From Patescibacteria group bacterium (lineage in GTDB: Bacteria; Patescibacteriota; Minisyncoccia; Minisyncoccales; DG-74-1), in contig JASEJL010000012.1 in NCBI GenBank assembly GCA_030016465.1, forward strand, positions 1-18,926: 18,926 nt of DNA. Reading direction: 5' to 3'. Under the pieces are notes generated by a model. It did not search any database and was not told where the DNA came from. It was given only the letters and a program-made list of their open reading frames with translations. The position numbers and the translations under genes are program-made. This document shows positions 6,869 through 13,681 of this stretch, one piece after another (the stretch's first letter is position 1; each line of letters opens with the position of its first letter).

Positions 6869-8474
6869 AGACAAAAATTTCAGTTATTTTTTTGAGTTTT
6901 CCTTGGGGAAATCTTTCTGAAACTTTTTTAAATAATTCTTTATCTTCTCCTATTGGCACAATTACAGTATTTTTAGAGGCTTGTCCCTCGGCCGAGAGGG
7001 TGGTGGATGGGTCGTAGTCTATTTTAATTCTATCTAAGTTTTCGGGCAATAAATAGATAGATTGAGGCTTCTCATATTTTGTATTTTCAATAAACATTAC
7101 TGTTTGGGCTGGCATTGGAATTCCATCGAACCAAGAGACAGGCACCCCTGGTCGGTTTACTATAACATATTTTTGAATTTCAGCTGATAGAGAATTTAAA
7201 TAATTTCCAATTTTTACATAATCTTCAGAAAAAGCATTTTTTACTTCAGGATTTTGCCCCCATTTGTTAAAATATTTATCAAATTCCACGACCCCCGTCA
7301 TTAAAAAGAAGAGAAAAACAGTAACATAAAGTAATGTTTTGTGTTTCGTATTTTGATTTATCCACTGATAAATATTCCAACCGCCGAGACCTGCAAAAAT
7401 ATAAACTACTGGAATTACTCCGATAATACGAAGAGCATGAGGAATTCCTTCATAGGTTAAAATCCCCGGTAAAAGCATAATAAAAAACCACAAAATTAAT
7501 AGCCAATAGCTAATCGCTAGTGGCTTTTTCAGTAGTCTTTTTATTGTTAAGAAAAATCCTATAAGAAATAATATCCCCAGTGGCCATAAAAGCATGGGAG
7601 AGCCGGCAAAATTATGACGCCAATTGGGATCACCATAAAAATTAAACATTCCTAAATGTTTAACAAGGCTTTCTCCAAAAGTTTTTAATGGGTTTTGTTG
7701 AGTAAAAATTGAAACTCCAGTGGCCCGGCTAATAAACTCTCCGGGATTTTGTAGAAAATAAATTCCAATGGGAAGAGCTATTAAAATTATAAATGTCAAA
7801 TTACAAATTACAAATTTTAAAAATTGTTTTTGGAGATTTTGTTTTTGATAAATAAACCACCAAAAAATTAAAATCAGAGGAAGCAATATAACAATAAATC
7901 TATAAGAAATATAAGTGTAAAATCCCAAACCAAAAAATAGACCAGCGATTATAAAATTAGATAATTTTTTAACTTGAAAACCTTTAAATAAAAAATAAAA
8001 ACTAACAACTAAAACAAATGGAAGTAAAATCGCTCGAAAGCCAATACGAGAAAAATTGATATGCCAAAAGGAAACCGCCAAGAAAAAACTAGAAAGTAGA
8101 GCAATACTTGTTGCTTGTTGCTTGTCATCTGTTTCTTTGATAAATAACTCTTTAGTTAAAAGAAAAAGTCCTCCAACTGTTAAAATTCCAATTATGGCGG
8201 CAACAATTTTTATTGACCAAATTGAGACCCCAAAAATTGAAAAAGAAAGGGCAATTAACCATATCATCAGTCCTTCTCGGCCGTTATTCTCAGGATAAAA
8301 AATTTTGAAATTACCAGTTTTTAGACTCTCTAATGCTTCGTTTCCATTAATGGCCACATCAGGATAAAGCCCAGGCGGAATAGAAGATAATTGCCAAAGC
8401 CGGAAAAAGGCAGCAATAGCTAGAATAATAAAAAGAAATATTAAAGTTTTGTTTCTTTGAATAATTGCAACCAT
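6855..8474 (-). CDS. GT39/PMT-like integral membrane glycosyltransferase (upstream paralogue)
   Basis: A 539-residue GT-C fold membrane protein. The N-terminal helix (about 10-28) is followed by LSSIPPGLYPDVAINGNEA (30-48), whose acidic residues D39 and E46 occupy the place of the catalytic acidic loop of GT39 enzymes, and by PENNGREGL (61-69), a common feature of this bacterial subgroup. About ten further helices and a soluble C-terminal region (about 395-539) follow. First gene of a two-gene unit with the 607-residue enzyme. The ATG at 8474 has no SD and lies 6 bp after TAAAAT of an extended -10 promoter, so the message should be leaderless. The two proteins share fold and neighbourhood but are diverged, so they may act on different acceptors. 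Confidence 0.82.
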   Translation of the reverse strand: MVAIIQRNKTLIFLFIILAIAAFFRLWQLSSIPPGLYPDVAINGNEALESLKTGNFKIFYPENNGREGLMIWLIALSFSIFGVSIWSIKIVAAIIGILTVGGLFLLTKELFIKETDDKQQATSIALLSSFFLAVSFWHINFSRIGFRAILLPFVLVVSFYFLFKGFQVKKLSNFIIAGLFFGLGFYTYISYRFIVILLPLILIFWWFIYQKQNLQKQFLKFVICNLTFIILIALPIGIYFLQNPGEFISRATGVSIFTQQNPLKTFGESLVKHLGMFNFYGDPNWRHNFAGSPMLLWPLGILFLIGFFLTIKRLLKKPLAISYWLLILWFFIMLLPGILTYEGIPHALRIIGVIPVVYIFAGLGGWNIYQWINQNTKHKTLLYVTVFLFFLMTGVVEFDKYFNKWGQNPEVKNAFSEDYVKIGNYLNSLSAEIQKYVIVNRPGVPVSWFDGIPMPAQTVMFIENTKYEKPQSIYLLPENLDRIKIDYDPSTTLSAEGQASKNTVIVPIGEDKELFKKVSERFPQGKLKKITEIFVYEIK

Positions 8475-8480
8475 TAAATA

Positions 8481-8489
8481 ATTTTAGCA
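8481..8489 (-). promoter_or_regulatory. Extended -10 promoter of the glycosyltransferase pair
   Basis: On the - strand TGCTAAAAT (8489-8481) is an extended -10 without a clear -35. The ATG starts 6 bp downstream, so start of transcription and translation nearly coincide. Confidence 0.5.
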
Positions 8490-8743
8490 AATTTAGACTA
8501 AAAAAAATAGGAGTGGAATTCTGCAATCTAAAATGTAACCGAAACTTAAAGTCAAGTAAAGGTGTAAGTCTATAACCTATTGGAAAATTCGGTTAGAAAG
8601 TCAGAAGTTGTTAATCTATCTATTTTAAGGTTGGGGTTTCTGATGAGGTCTTTTTGGGTGTTGGAAAAAAGAAACAAGTCTCTCAGTTTTTTGTTAAGTT
8701 CATTTAAATTAGAAAAGAGATGGATATTGTAAGATCTTGCAGT

Positions 8744-8766
8744 TCTCCAAGGTGGCACCTTGGACA
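8744..8766. repeat. Palindromic hairpin repeat, second copy
   Basis: TCTCCAAGGT (8744-8753), loop GGC, ACCTTGGACA (8757-8766). The right arm is identical over 10 nt to that of the hairpin at 4209-4230, and the left arm differs by one substitution from its full complement. Confidence 0.65.
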
Positions 8767-8774
8767 AAGCAAAC

Positions 8775-8804
8775 GGAAAGTTTTAATCCTTCCCAAAACT
8801 TTCC
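8775..8804. repeat. 10-bp perfect inverted repeat downstream of corA
   Basis: GGAAAGTTTT (8775-8784) and AAAACTTTCC (8795-8804) with a 10-nt spacer. On the - strand it follows corA by about 80 bp but lacks a clear U-tract, so it is only a weak terminator candidate. Confidence 0.5.
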
Positions 8805-8886
8805 CTGAACTGAAAAAAAAGTAGTAAAAAGAAAAATAAGGCAAAAAATAAGGCAAAATAATTTGATTTATTTTCTCCAGATTTAA

Positions 8887-9792
8887 TTAAAACCATTTTT
8901 TGATTTTGAAATAAATAGCGATGACACTAAAAACAATAACCATTATGAGAATAATTAACCAAAAACCAAAGGGTAGTTGGGATAAAGGAAGCTCAGTATT
9001 CATTCCCCAGATACTGGCTAAAAGAGTAGGGGGAAGGAGGAGGGCTGAAAAAATAGTTAAAATTTTCATTATTTCATTAAGGCTAAAAGTAACTAAAATA
9101 TGACTGGTTTCCTCAAGGGATTCAATTGTTTCTTTTGAGTTTTTTATAGTATCTTCAATTGCCCGGTAAATTCTAAAAAGAGAAAAATAGTAAGGTTGAA
9201 AATCCAGATCAAATAATTTAGGGGCAGCATTTTTTAACGAGAAGAAAATAATTTTTTGAGGCCCGATTACTCTCCAAAAATCAAGGATTTTTGTTTTCAA
9301 AAGAGAAACTTTTTTGATAATTTCTCCTTTTTTGCCGGAGAATATTTCCTTTTCTAACAAATCAATCTCATTTTCTATCTCATCAATTTCAGTTAATTTT
9401 TCCCGTAGAAGTTTCTTTAAAATTGTAAAAAGAAGATACCCTATTCCTTTTTTCAAATAATCCATTTTTGCTTTTTTTGATTTTAAGCACTCTTCAAAAA
9501 TGGAATTTAAGGGTTGAATAATTTTGTAATGACTGGTGACAAGAAAATTTTTCCCGGCAATAATATCCAATTCCTGAACTTCCATATCCTCCTTATTTAA
9601 AATAAGACGATGTAAAATTATAAAGAGGTAATTTCTAAATATCTCAATATCAGGATGACGAACCGGCGGAAGTAACGTCGTCAGGACCAGAGGATGCAAT
9701 CGAAAATTATTTTTCAGATATTCCCCATCTTCTTCAGTTGGTTCAACTATATCTACCCAGATTAAATCGTTGTATTTAATAATCTTTCTCAT
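8887..9792 (-). CDS. corA: CorA-family magnesium/cobalt transporter
   Basis: A 301-residue CorA-type channel: an acidic/basic cytoplasmic N-terminal domain, a long helical stalk with heptad-like pattern (about 120-245), then two C-terminal membrane helices. The first helix ends in the signature GMN (WGMNTELP, residues 262-269), which forms the Mg2+ selectivity loop in the pentamer, and a basic tail KIKKWF follows the second helix. Length fits the family. ATG 9792 has no SD; promoter at 9818-9845. Divergent from hrcA. Co2+, Ni2+ or Zn2+ transport cannot be excluded. Confidence 0.9.
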   Translation of the reverse strand: MRKIIKYNDLIWVDIVEPTEEDGEYLKNNFRLHPLVLTTLLPPVRHPDIEIFRNYLFIILHRLILNKEDMEVQELDIIAGKNFLVTSHYKIIQPLNSIFEECLKSKKAKMDYLKKGIGYLLFTILKKLLREKLTEIDEIENEIDLLEKEIFSGKKGEIIKKVSLLKTKILDFWRVIGPQKIIFFSLKNAAPKLFDLDFQPYYFSLFRIYRAIEDTIKNSKETIESLEETSHILVTFSLNEIMKILTIFSALLLPPTLLASIWGMNTELPLSQLPFGFWLIILIMVIVFSVIAIYFKIKKWF

Positions 9793-9817
9793 ATTAGAAA
9801 TTAAAACTATTTGTTAA

Positions 9818-9845
9818 ATTTTAGCATATTTAGAAATTTAAGCAA
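9818..9845 (-). promoter_or_regulatory. corA promoter
   Basis: On the - strand TTGCTT (9845-9840), 16 bp, TAAAAT (9823-9818), with TGC directly before the -10 (extended -10). Start of transcription near 9811 leaves a leader of about 20 nt. Confidence 0.55.
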
Positions 9846-9860
9846 TGCTGAAAGCCAACA

Positions 9861-9887
9861 CGGGGTTTGAACCCGAAGTTTTGCTTC
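9861..9887. other. GC-rich double hairpin with tRNA T-arm-like sequence
   Basis: In the corA-hrcA intergenic region. 9861-9875 read on the - strand is CGGGTTCAAACCCCG, which matches a tRNA T-arm (TTCAAAC loop, 4 GC pairs), and a GAAG/CTTC hairpin (9875-9887) adjoins it. I could not build a cloverleaf or a tmRNA around it. On the + strand it is followed by a T-rich run (9896-9908), so a terminator-like role is possible. Confidence 0.4.
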
Positions 9888-9957
9888 TGTCCGTAGTTTT
9901 TTCTTTTTCAGGTTGTCTTTTTCGCCTCTAAAACTATCAAGCCCCATTTTTTTGACA

Positions 9958-9984
9958 TTAGCAGTTGAAGGTCTTGACTGCTAA
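9958..9984 (+). promoter_or_regulatory. Variant CIRCE operator (HrcA-binding site)
   Basis: TTAGCAGTT (9958-9966), 9-bp spacer, GACTGCTAA (9976-9984). Classical CIRCE is TTAGCACTC-N9-GAGTGCTAA; arm length and spacer agree exactly, while positions 7 and 9 of each arm or half differ (AGT versus ACT). It lies directly before hrcA, and the right arm overlaps the -35 box, so bound HrcA should block transcription. Confidence 0.82.
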
Positions 9985-10002
9985 TTTTAGTGTTGATATA
10001 AT
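9974..10002 (+). promoter_or_regulatory. hrcA operon promoter
   Basis: TTGACT (9974-9979), 17 bp, TATAAT (9997-10002), with TG one base before the -10. Expected start of transcription is about 10009-10010, exactly at the ATG of hrcA, so the operon mRNA should be leaderless. TATAATGG is repeated 9 bp later, so the start codon itself is embedded in a second copy of the box. Confidence 0.8.
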
Positions 10003-10009
10003 GGATATA

Positions 10010-10714
10010 ATGGTAACCGAACGTCAAGAACAGCTATTAAATACTGTAATTCAGGAATACATTAATTTAGCTCAACCGGTTAGTTCTCAATTAATTGAGA
10101 GAAGATGTAATTTTGGGATTTGTTCAGCCACTATTAGAATTGATATGCAAAAACTAACTGATGCCGGATTTTTATATCAGCCTCATACTTCAGCCGGCCG
10201 AGTCCCCACTGACAAAGGTTATCGATTCTTTGTTAACCATTTATTAGAAAAAGGATTTTTTGACCAACTTGATTCTGAGGTAGAGAATTGGGTTAGGGAA
10301 GAAATTCGAGATACAGTTAAATTTATTCAATTCATCACAAAAAAAATAGCTGCCCTTTCATCTAACTTAGCCTTGGCTTATTTGTTTAATAAAAAGATTT
10401 TATGGAAAGAAGGTTGGGAAGAAATTCTCCAGGAACCAGAATTTAAAGAGGAAAAGTTTGTATCTGGTTTAGCTGAACTTCTTAAAAATTTTGAAGAAGA
10501 GATCGAGGAGTTTAAAATTAATTCAGGGATTAAAATTTATATTGGGAAAGAAAATCCTTTTTCAAAAGCCAAAGATTTTAGTATAATAATTTCTAAATGT
10601 CATTTTCCCCAAAAACAGCAAGGAATTCTAGCCATTCTGGGTCCCAAAAGAATGAGTTATGAGAAAAATATTGGCTCTCTGAATTCTTTAATAAAATTAT
10701 TAGAAAAGTATTAA
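10010..10714 (+). CDS. hrcA: Heat-inducible transcription repressor HrcA (short form)
   Basis: A 234-residue repressor of chaperone genes that binds CIRCE-type operators and is refolded by chaperonins in the classical model. The N-terminal winged helix (about 1-80) carries VTERQEQLL, PVSSQLIE, CSATIRIDMQKLTDAG and the strongly conserved HTSAGRVPTDKGYR (59-72). The C-terminus keeps the ligand-domain end with IYIGKENPF and ILAILGPKRMSYEKN. HrcA proteins usually have about 340 residues, so about 100 are missing from the middle. The frame is open back to 9965, but ATG 10001 and anything upstream lie within or before the promoter -10; ATG 10010 matches both family start (MVTERQ) and predicted mRNA 5' end. 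grpE follows after 1 bp. Confidence 0.92.
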   Translation: MVTERQEQLLNTVIQEYINLAQPVSSQLIERRCNFGICSATIRIDMQKLTDAGFLYQPHTSAGRVPTDKGYRFFVNHLLEKGFFDQLDSEVENWVREEIRDTVKFIQFITKKIAALSSNLALAYLFNKKILWKEGWEEILQEPEFKEEKFVSGLAELLKNFEEEIEEFKINSGIKIYIGKENPFSKAKDFSIIISKCHFPQKQQGILAILGPKRMSYEKNIGSLNSLIKLLEKY

Positions 10715-10715
10715 T

Positions 10716-11264
10716 ATGACTGATGAATTAAAGAAAAAATCTGAGAAGTATCAAAAAGACGACAACCCACCCGCCACCCACACCCCATCTCTCTCCGAAG
10801 AATTAAAAAAATTGCAAGAAAAACTCCAGGAGTGTCAAAAATTAAAAGATGAATATTTAGCTGGCTGGCAAAGAGAAAGAGCAGAATTTTTGAATTATAA
10901 AAAAGAAGAGATGGAAAGAGTTGGCGATTTGATAAAATATGCTGGTACCGGATTTATATTAAATCTTTTGCCAATTTTAGATAATTTCGAAATAGCTCAA
11001 AAAAAACTACCCGAAAATTTAAAAAATGATGAGAATGTAAAAGGATTACTACTGATTAAAAATCAGCTTCAAGATTTCTTAAAAAGTCAAGGGGTAGAGG
11101 AAATAAAAACAATTGGGGAAAAGTTTAATCCCAACTTTCAAGAAGTGGTAGAAGAAATTGAAAAACCAGATGCAGATTCCGGAATAGTTATTGAAGAAAT
11201 CCAAAAAGGTTATAAAATTCATGGTAGATTATTAAGACCTGCCAAAGTAAAAATTGCAAAATAA
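10716..11264 (+). CDS. grpE: Nucleotide exchange factor GrpE
   Basis: A 182-residue GrpE, the dimeric factor that releases ADP from DnaK. A low-complexity N-terminus (about 1-28, Pro/Thr-rich) precedes a long coiled coil (about 28-75) with the family core YLAGWQRERAEFLNYKK, then the four-helix part and a C-terminal beta domain containing GEKFNPNFQEVVEE and ending HGRLLRPAKVKIAK, matching the usual RxxRPAxVxV end. Starts 1 bp after hrcA stop with no SD, so it is probably translated by coupling. Its stop overlaps the next start (TAATG). Confidence 0.93.
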   Translation: MTDELKKKSEKYQKDDNPPATHTPSLSEELKKLQEKLQECQKLKDEYLAGWQRERAEFLNYKKEEMERVGDLIKYAGTGFILNLLPILDNFEIAQKKLPENLKNDENVKGLLLIKNQLQDFLKSQGVEEIKTIGEKFNPNFQEVVEEIEKPDADSGIVIEEIQKGYKIHGRLLRPAKVKIAK

Positions 11265-12730
11265 TGACAACAAAGCAAAAAACGATTAAGGTAATGGTTG
11301 ATAAATCACATCTTTTGACCCTGGGAGAAAAGATGTACATTGAGAGTATTGAATTAATTCGAGAGTTGGTTAATAATGCTTATGATGCTGATGCCACAAA
11401 GGTTTATATCACTATTTCTCCTGAAAAAATTTTAGTTGAAGATGATGGTAGTGGAATGAGTCGGAAAGGGCTTGAACAATTTTTTACTGTTGGTTCTGAA
11501 GAAAAAAGAATTCATACTATATCTCCTCGTTTTGGTAGAAAAAGAATTGGCCAATTTGGCATTGGCAAATTTGCTGCTCTTTCAGCTGCTGACCAATTTA
11601 AAGTTCAATCCCGCAAGGGTAAATGGATTTATGAAGTTATTTTTGATAGAGAGGATTGGCAGAGAGATACCATCTGGGAATTGCCAATTTCTTCTCGCCA
11701 AGCTACTCCTTTGGATTGTCGGGGAACAAAAGTGATTTTGGAAAAACTCAAAAAGAAATTTAATTTATCAGAAGTAGAGCGATATTTAAAAGAGACAATC
11801 CCTTTAAGGGCTAAGAAATTTTCGGTTTATCTTAATGGAAAACTTATTACCCCCAAATTTGTTCCCGGTCGGACCATACCGATTGATGTTAAAACGCTTT
11901 ATGGTCCAATTGAGGGTGAGATTATTATTGCGGTTTCCCCAAAATTGGTTGATCAGCCAGGCATTGAATGTCGGGTTAAGCAAGTTTTAATTAAAAGAGA
12001 ATTCTTTGATTTAGATAAGAAACCTCAGCCAGGTTTAGCTAAAATTTGTGGTTGGGTTAATGCTGATTTTTTGCCTATTACTGCGGGTAGGAATGATTTT
12101 ATTCAGGATTCGGCTGAATATAAATTGTTTTATCAGATAATGAAGAAAAATTTGGAAAAAATTTTGAAAGAACTTCGGCACCAAATGGAAATGAGAAATT
12201 TAAAAAAAATTTCTCGAGAACTGAGAGAGATTCTTAATAAAATTCGTCAGGCCTTAATTTTAAATCCTGAACTTTTGCCTTCTGGTCGGACTATTACTGA
12301 ATTGAGAAAAAGGATTGGTAGCAGATTGATGGGAAGCGTAATTATGCCAGAGGTCAAAGAAACAAAAATAAAAGAGATCTCAGTTGGAAAAGAAGCAGTT
12401 AGAGAAAAATTACCTTCAAAAGAGAAAAAACTATTGATTGAGTTGCCAAAGCCACAAGTAATTAAAAAAATTCGGATTAAAAAATTAGGTATTAGTTGTG
12501 GAATTGTTAGTTTAGGTGAGGAGGGTCCGGAAGTAATTTCTCAAGGCAATATGATTTACATTAATCAAGACCACAAGATTTATCAAAAACTTTATTCTAA
12601 AAAGGATTTATTTAACCTTCATCTTTTACGGCTTTTAAGCCAAGAAATAGTGATGATGAAAAAAATTAGATTACCAGCTCGGGAGGCTTTTAACTGGCAA
12701 AGCCGACTTTTAACCGATGCTATAACTTAA
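11264..12730 (+). CDS. GHKL (HSP90/MORC-like) ATPase within the chaperone operon
   Basis: A 488-residue protein with the complete GHKL ATP-binding fold at its N-terminus: motif N ELVNNAYDADA (E34, N37, D41), the Mg/ATP motif EDDGSGM (59-65) and the glycine-rich lid GRKRIGQFGIGKFAALSAAD (91-110). A transducer-like region follows, with PITAGRNDF (about 271-279) resembling the HSP90/MutL/MORC group. Then a predicted helical linker (about 285-345), a Lys/Glu-rich stretch, and a C-terminal domain containing GNMIYINQDHKIY. It lacks histidine-kinase H and receiver features and the full HSP90 middle and C-terminal dimer domains. Start overlaps grpE stop (TAATG), so it belongs to the HrcA-controlled unit. 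A chaperone or DNA-linked ATPase role is inferred, not shown. Confidence 0.78.
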   Translation: MTTKQKTIKVMVDKSHLLTLGEKMYIESIELIRELVNNAYDADATKVYITISPEKILVEDDGSGMSRKGLEQFFTVGSEEKRIHTISPRFGRKRIGQFGIGKFAALSAADQFKVQSRKGKWIYEVIFDREDWQRDTIWELPISSRQATPLDCRGTKVILEKLKKKFNLSEVERYLKETIPLRAKKFSVYLNGKLITPKFVPGRTIPIDVKTLYGPIEGEIIIAVSPKLVDQPGIECRVKQVLIKREFFDLDKKPQPGLAKICGWVNADFLPITAGRNDFIQDSAEYKLFYQIMKKNLEKILKELRHQMEMRNLKKISRELREILNKIRQALILNPELLPSGRTITELRKRIGSRLMGSVIMPEVKETKIKEISVGKEAVREKLPSKEKKLLIELPKPQVIKKIRIKKLGISCGIVSLGEEGPEVISQGNMIYINQDHKIYQKLYSKKDLFNLHLLRLLSQEIVMMKKIRLPAREAFNWQSRLLTDAIT

Positions 12731-12870
12731 GGTATAGTTATTAAAGAATGGAATAGAGTTTTGCGTTGATCATATAATTCCATTTGCATACTCCAAGCCG
12801 AAGGTGAGGGTTGGGCTATTCATTGCCAATAAACTGGAAAAATATAAATAAAAGTCAGTTTTTACTACAT

Positions 12871-13545
12871 ATGAAAACTCAAACTAATTCACGTAAATAT
12901 GAGGGTCAGTGCAGATTTTGTCGCCAAGAGTTTACAAAAAGAGAAATTATTAGACATTTAGATAGTTGTGAAAAAAGAAAGAGAAATGAAAAAATAAAGA
13001 ATTTAAGATTAAGAGTTGCTGCTCCTTGTATGCCAAATTTCTGGTTGATAGTAGAAGTTAATGAAAAAGCTAAATTAAAAGATTTAGACAAATTAATTAG
13101 AGATGTTTGGGTAGAATGCTGTGGTCATCTGAGCTTATTCGGCAATTATGGCAATGAGGTAGCCAAAAGAAGAATTATTATGGAGACATTACAGCCTGGT
13201 GATAGTATTGGTTATATTTATGATTTTGGCAGTTCGACTGAGTTGATTATTGAAGCTGTAGGATATACTAATTGTGAGTTAGATGATGATAAAAGAATAG
13301 AATTGGTTGCCAGAAATTATTTACCACCTTCCAATTGCCAAAAATGTGGGGTCCAAGCTACTTTAGTTTGTGTTGGTTGTAGCGGGGAAAGAGAAGTATT
13401 GGTATGTGATGAGTGTGCTGAGAAATATCACAATGAAGAAAACGAGGAAGAGGAACATTATCTTTTGCCCTTGGCTAATTCTCCTCGTTCTGGTATTTGT
13501 GGTTATGAACCATCAATGCCCTTAGATAAACTGTTTGAAGAATAA
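12871..13545 (+). CDS. Zinc-finger protein with pRiA4b ORF-3-like domain
   Basis: A 224-residue protein. Residues 14-33 form a C2HC finger (C14, C17, H29, C33). Residues about 45-150 resemble the plasmid pRiA4b ORF-3-like (MM3350) domain: FWLIVEVNEKAKLKDLDKLIRD, the characteristic VECCGHLSLFG (81-91) and IYDFGSSTELIIEAVG. The C-terminus has two more metal pairs, C156/C159 with C179/C182 and C167/C170 with H187 or H196. ATG 12871 is chosen because the frame upstream to TTG 12811 encodes no family sequence. Separated from the ATPase gene by 140 bp, which includes TATAAT at 12773-12778 without a good -35. Function unknown; its site in the chaperone locus suggests a stress role. Confidence 0.72.
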   Translation: MKTQTNSRKYEGQCRFCRQEFTKREIIRHLDSCEKRKRNEKIKNLRLRVAAPCMPNFWLIVEVNEKAKLKDLDKLIRDVWVECCGHLSLFGNYGNEVAKRRIIMETLQPGDSIGYIYDFGSSTELIIEAVGYTNCELDDDKRIELVARNYLPPSNCQKCGVQATLVCVGCSGEREVLVCDECAEKYHNEENEEEEHYLLPLANSPRSGICGYEPSMPLDKLFEE

Positions 13546-13576
13546 TCTAATTCTTAAAGGTCGCAAAATAATTGAG

Positions 13577-13605
13577 TTCTCCAAATCGCCAAGCGATTTG
13601 GAGAA
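13577..13605 (+). repeat. 13-bp perfect hairpin in the hsp20 leader
   Basis: TTCTCCAAATCGC (13577-13589), loop CAA, GCGATTTGGAGAA (13593-13605). Followed by a purine-rich run rather than T residues, so not a classical terminator; it may insulate or stabilise the mRNA. Confidence 0.75.
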
Positions 13606-13612
13606 AAGAAGA

Positions 13613-13675
13613 TTCTGGTCGAACGAGGGCTTCTCGGATTGCAGAGCAATCTGAGTGCCGGCTGAGACCAGAGGG
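13613..13675 (+). promoter_or_regulatory. Structured leader of hsp20, stem reaching the SD
   Basis: TCTGGTC (13614-13620) pairs with GACCAGA (13666-13672), whose last two bases are the start of the SD GAGGG (13671-13675) of hsp20. Inside lies a second hairpin, CTCGGATTGC (13633-13642) with GCAATCTGAG (13646-13655), loop AGA, one G-U pair, extended by GGC/GCC. The layout is that of a heat-opened RNA thermometer, although the ROSE or FourU sequence motifs are not evident. Confidence 0.5.
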
Positions 13676-13681
13676 ATGCGT

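Larger units (their letters stand above)
8475..8886. other. Gene-poor stretch with palindromes and a doubtful 65-codon frame
   Basis: 412 bp between the glycosyltransferase promoter and corA. It holds the extended -10 at 8481-8489, a copy of the CCAAGGT/ACCTTGG palindrome (8744-8766), a 10-bp perfect inverted repeat (8775-8784 / 8795-8804, 10-nt spacer) and a 12-bp tandem repeat of AAAATAAGGCAA near 8831-8860. A - strand frame at 8570-8767 (65 codons, TTG start inside the palindrome, no SD) has no recognisable domain and could be a chance frame or a gene remnant. I see no convincing gene here. Confidence 0.55.

Noticed and set aside
8570..8767. 65-residue frame on the - strand
   Set aside because: Starts with TTG inside a palindrome, has no SD and no recognisable domain. 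Kept only as a note in the gene-poor stretch.
9965..10009. Longer hrcA start at TTG 9965 or ATG 10001
   Set aside because: These codons lie within the operator or the -10 box, upstream of the expected mRNA start; the HrcA family begins at MVTERQ-like sequence.
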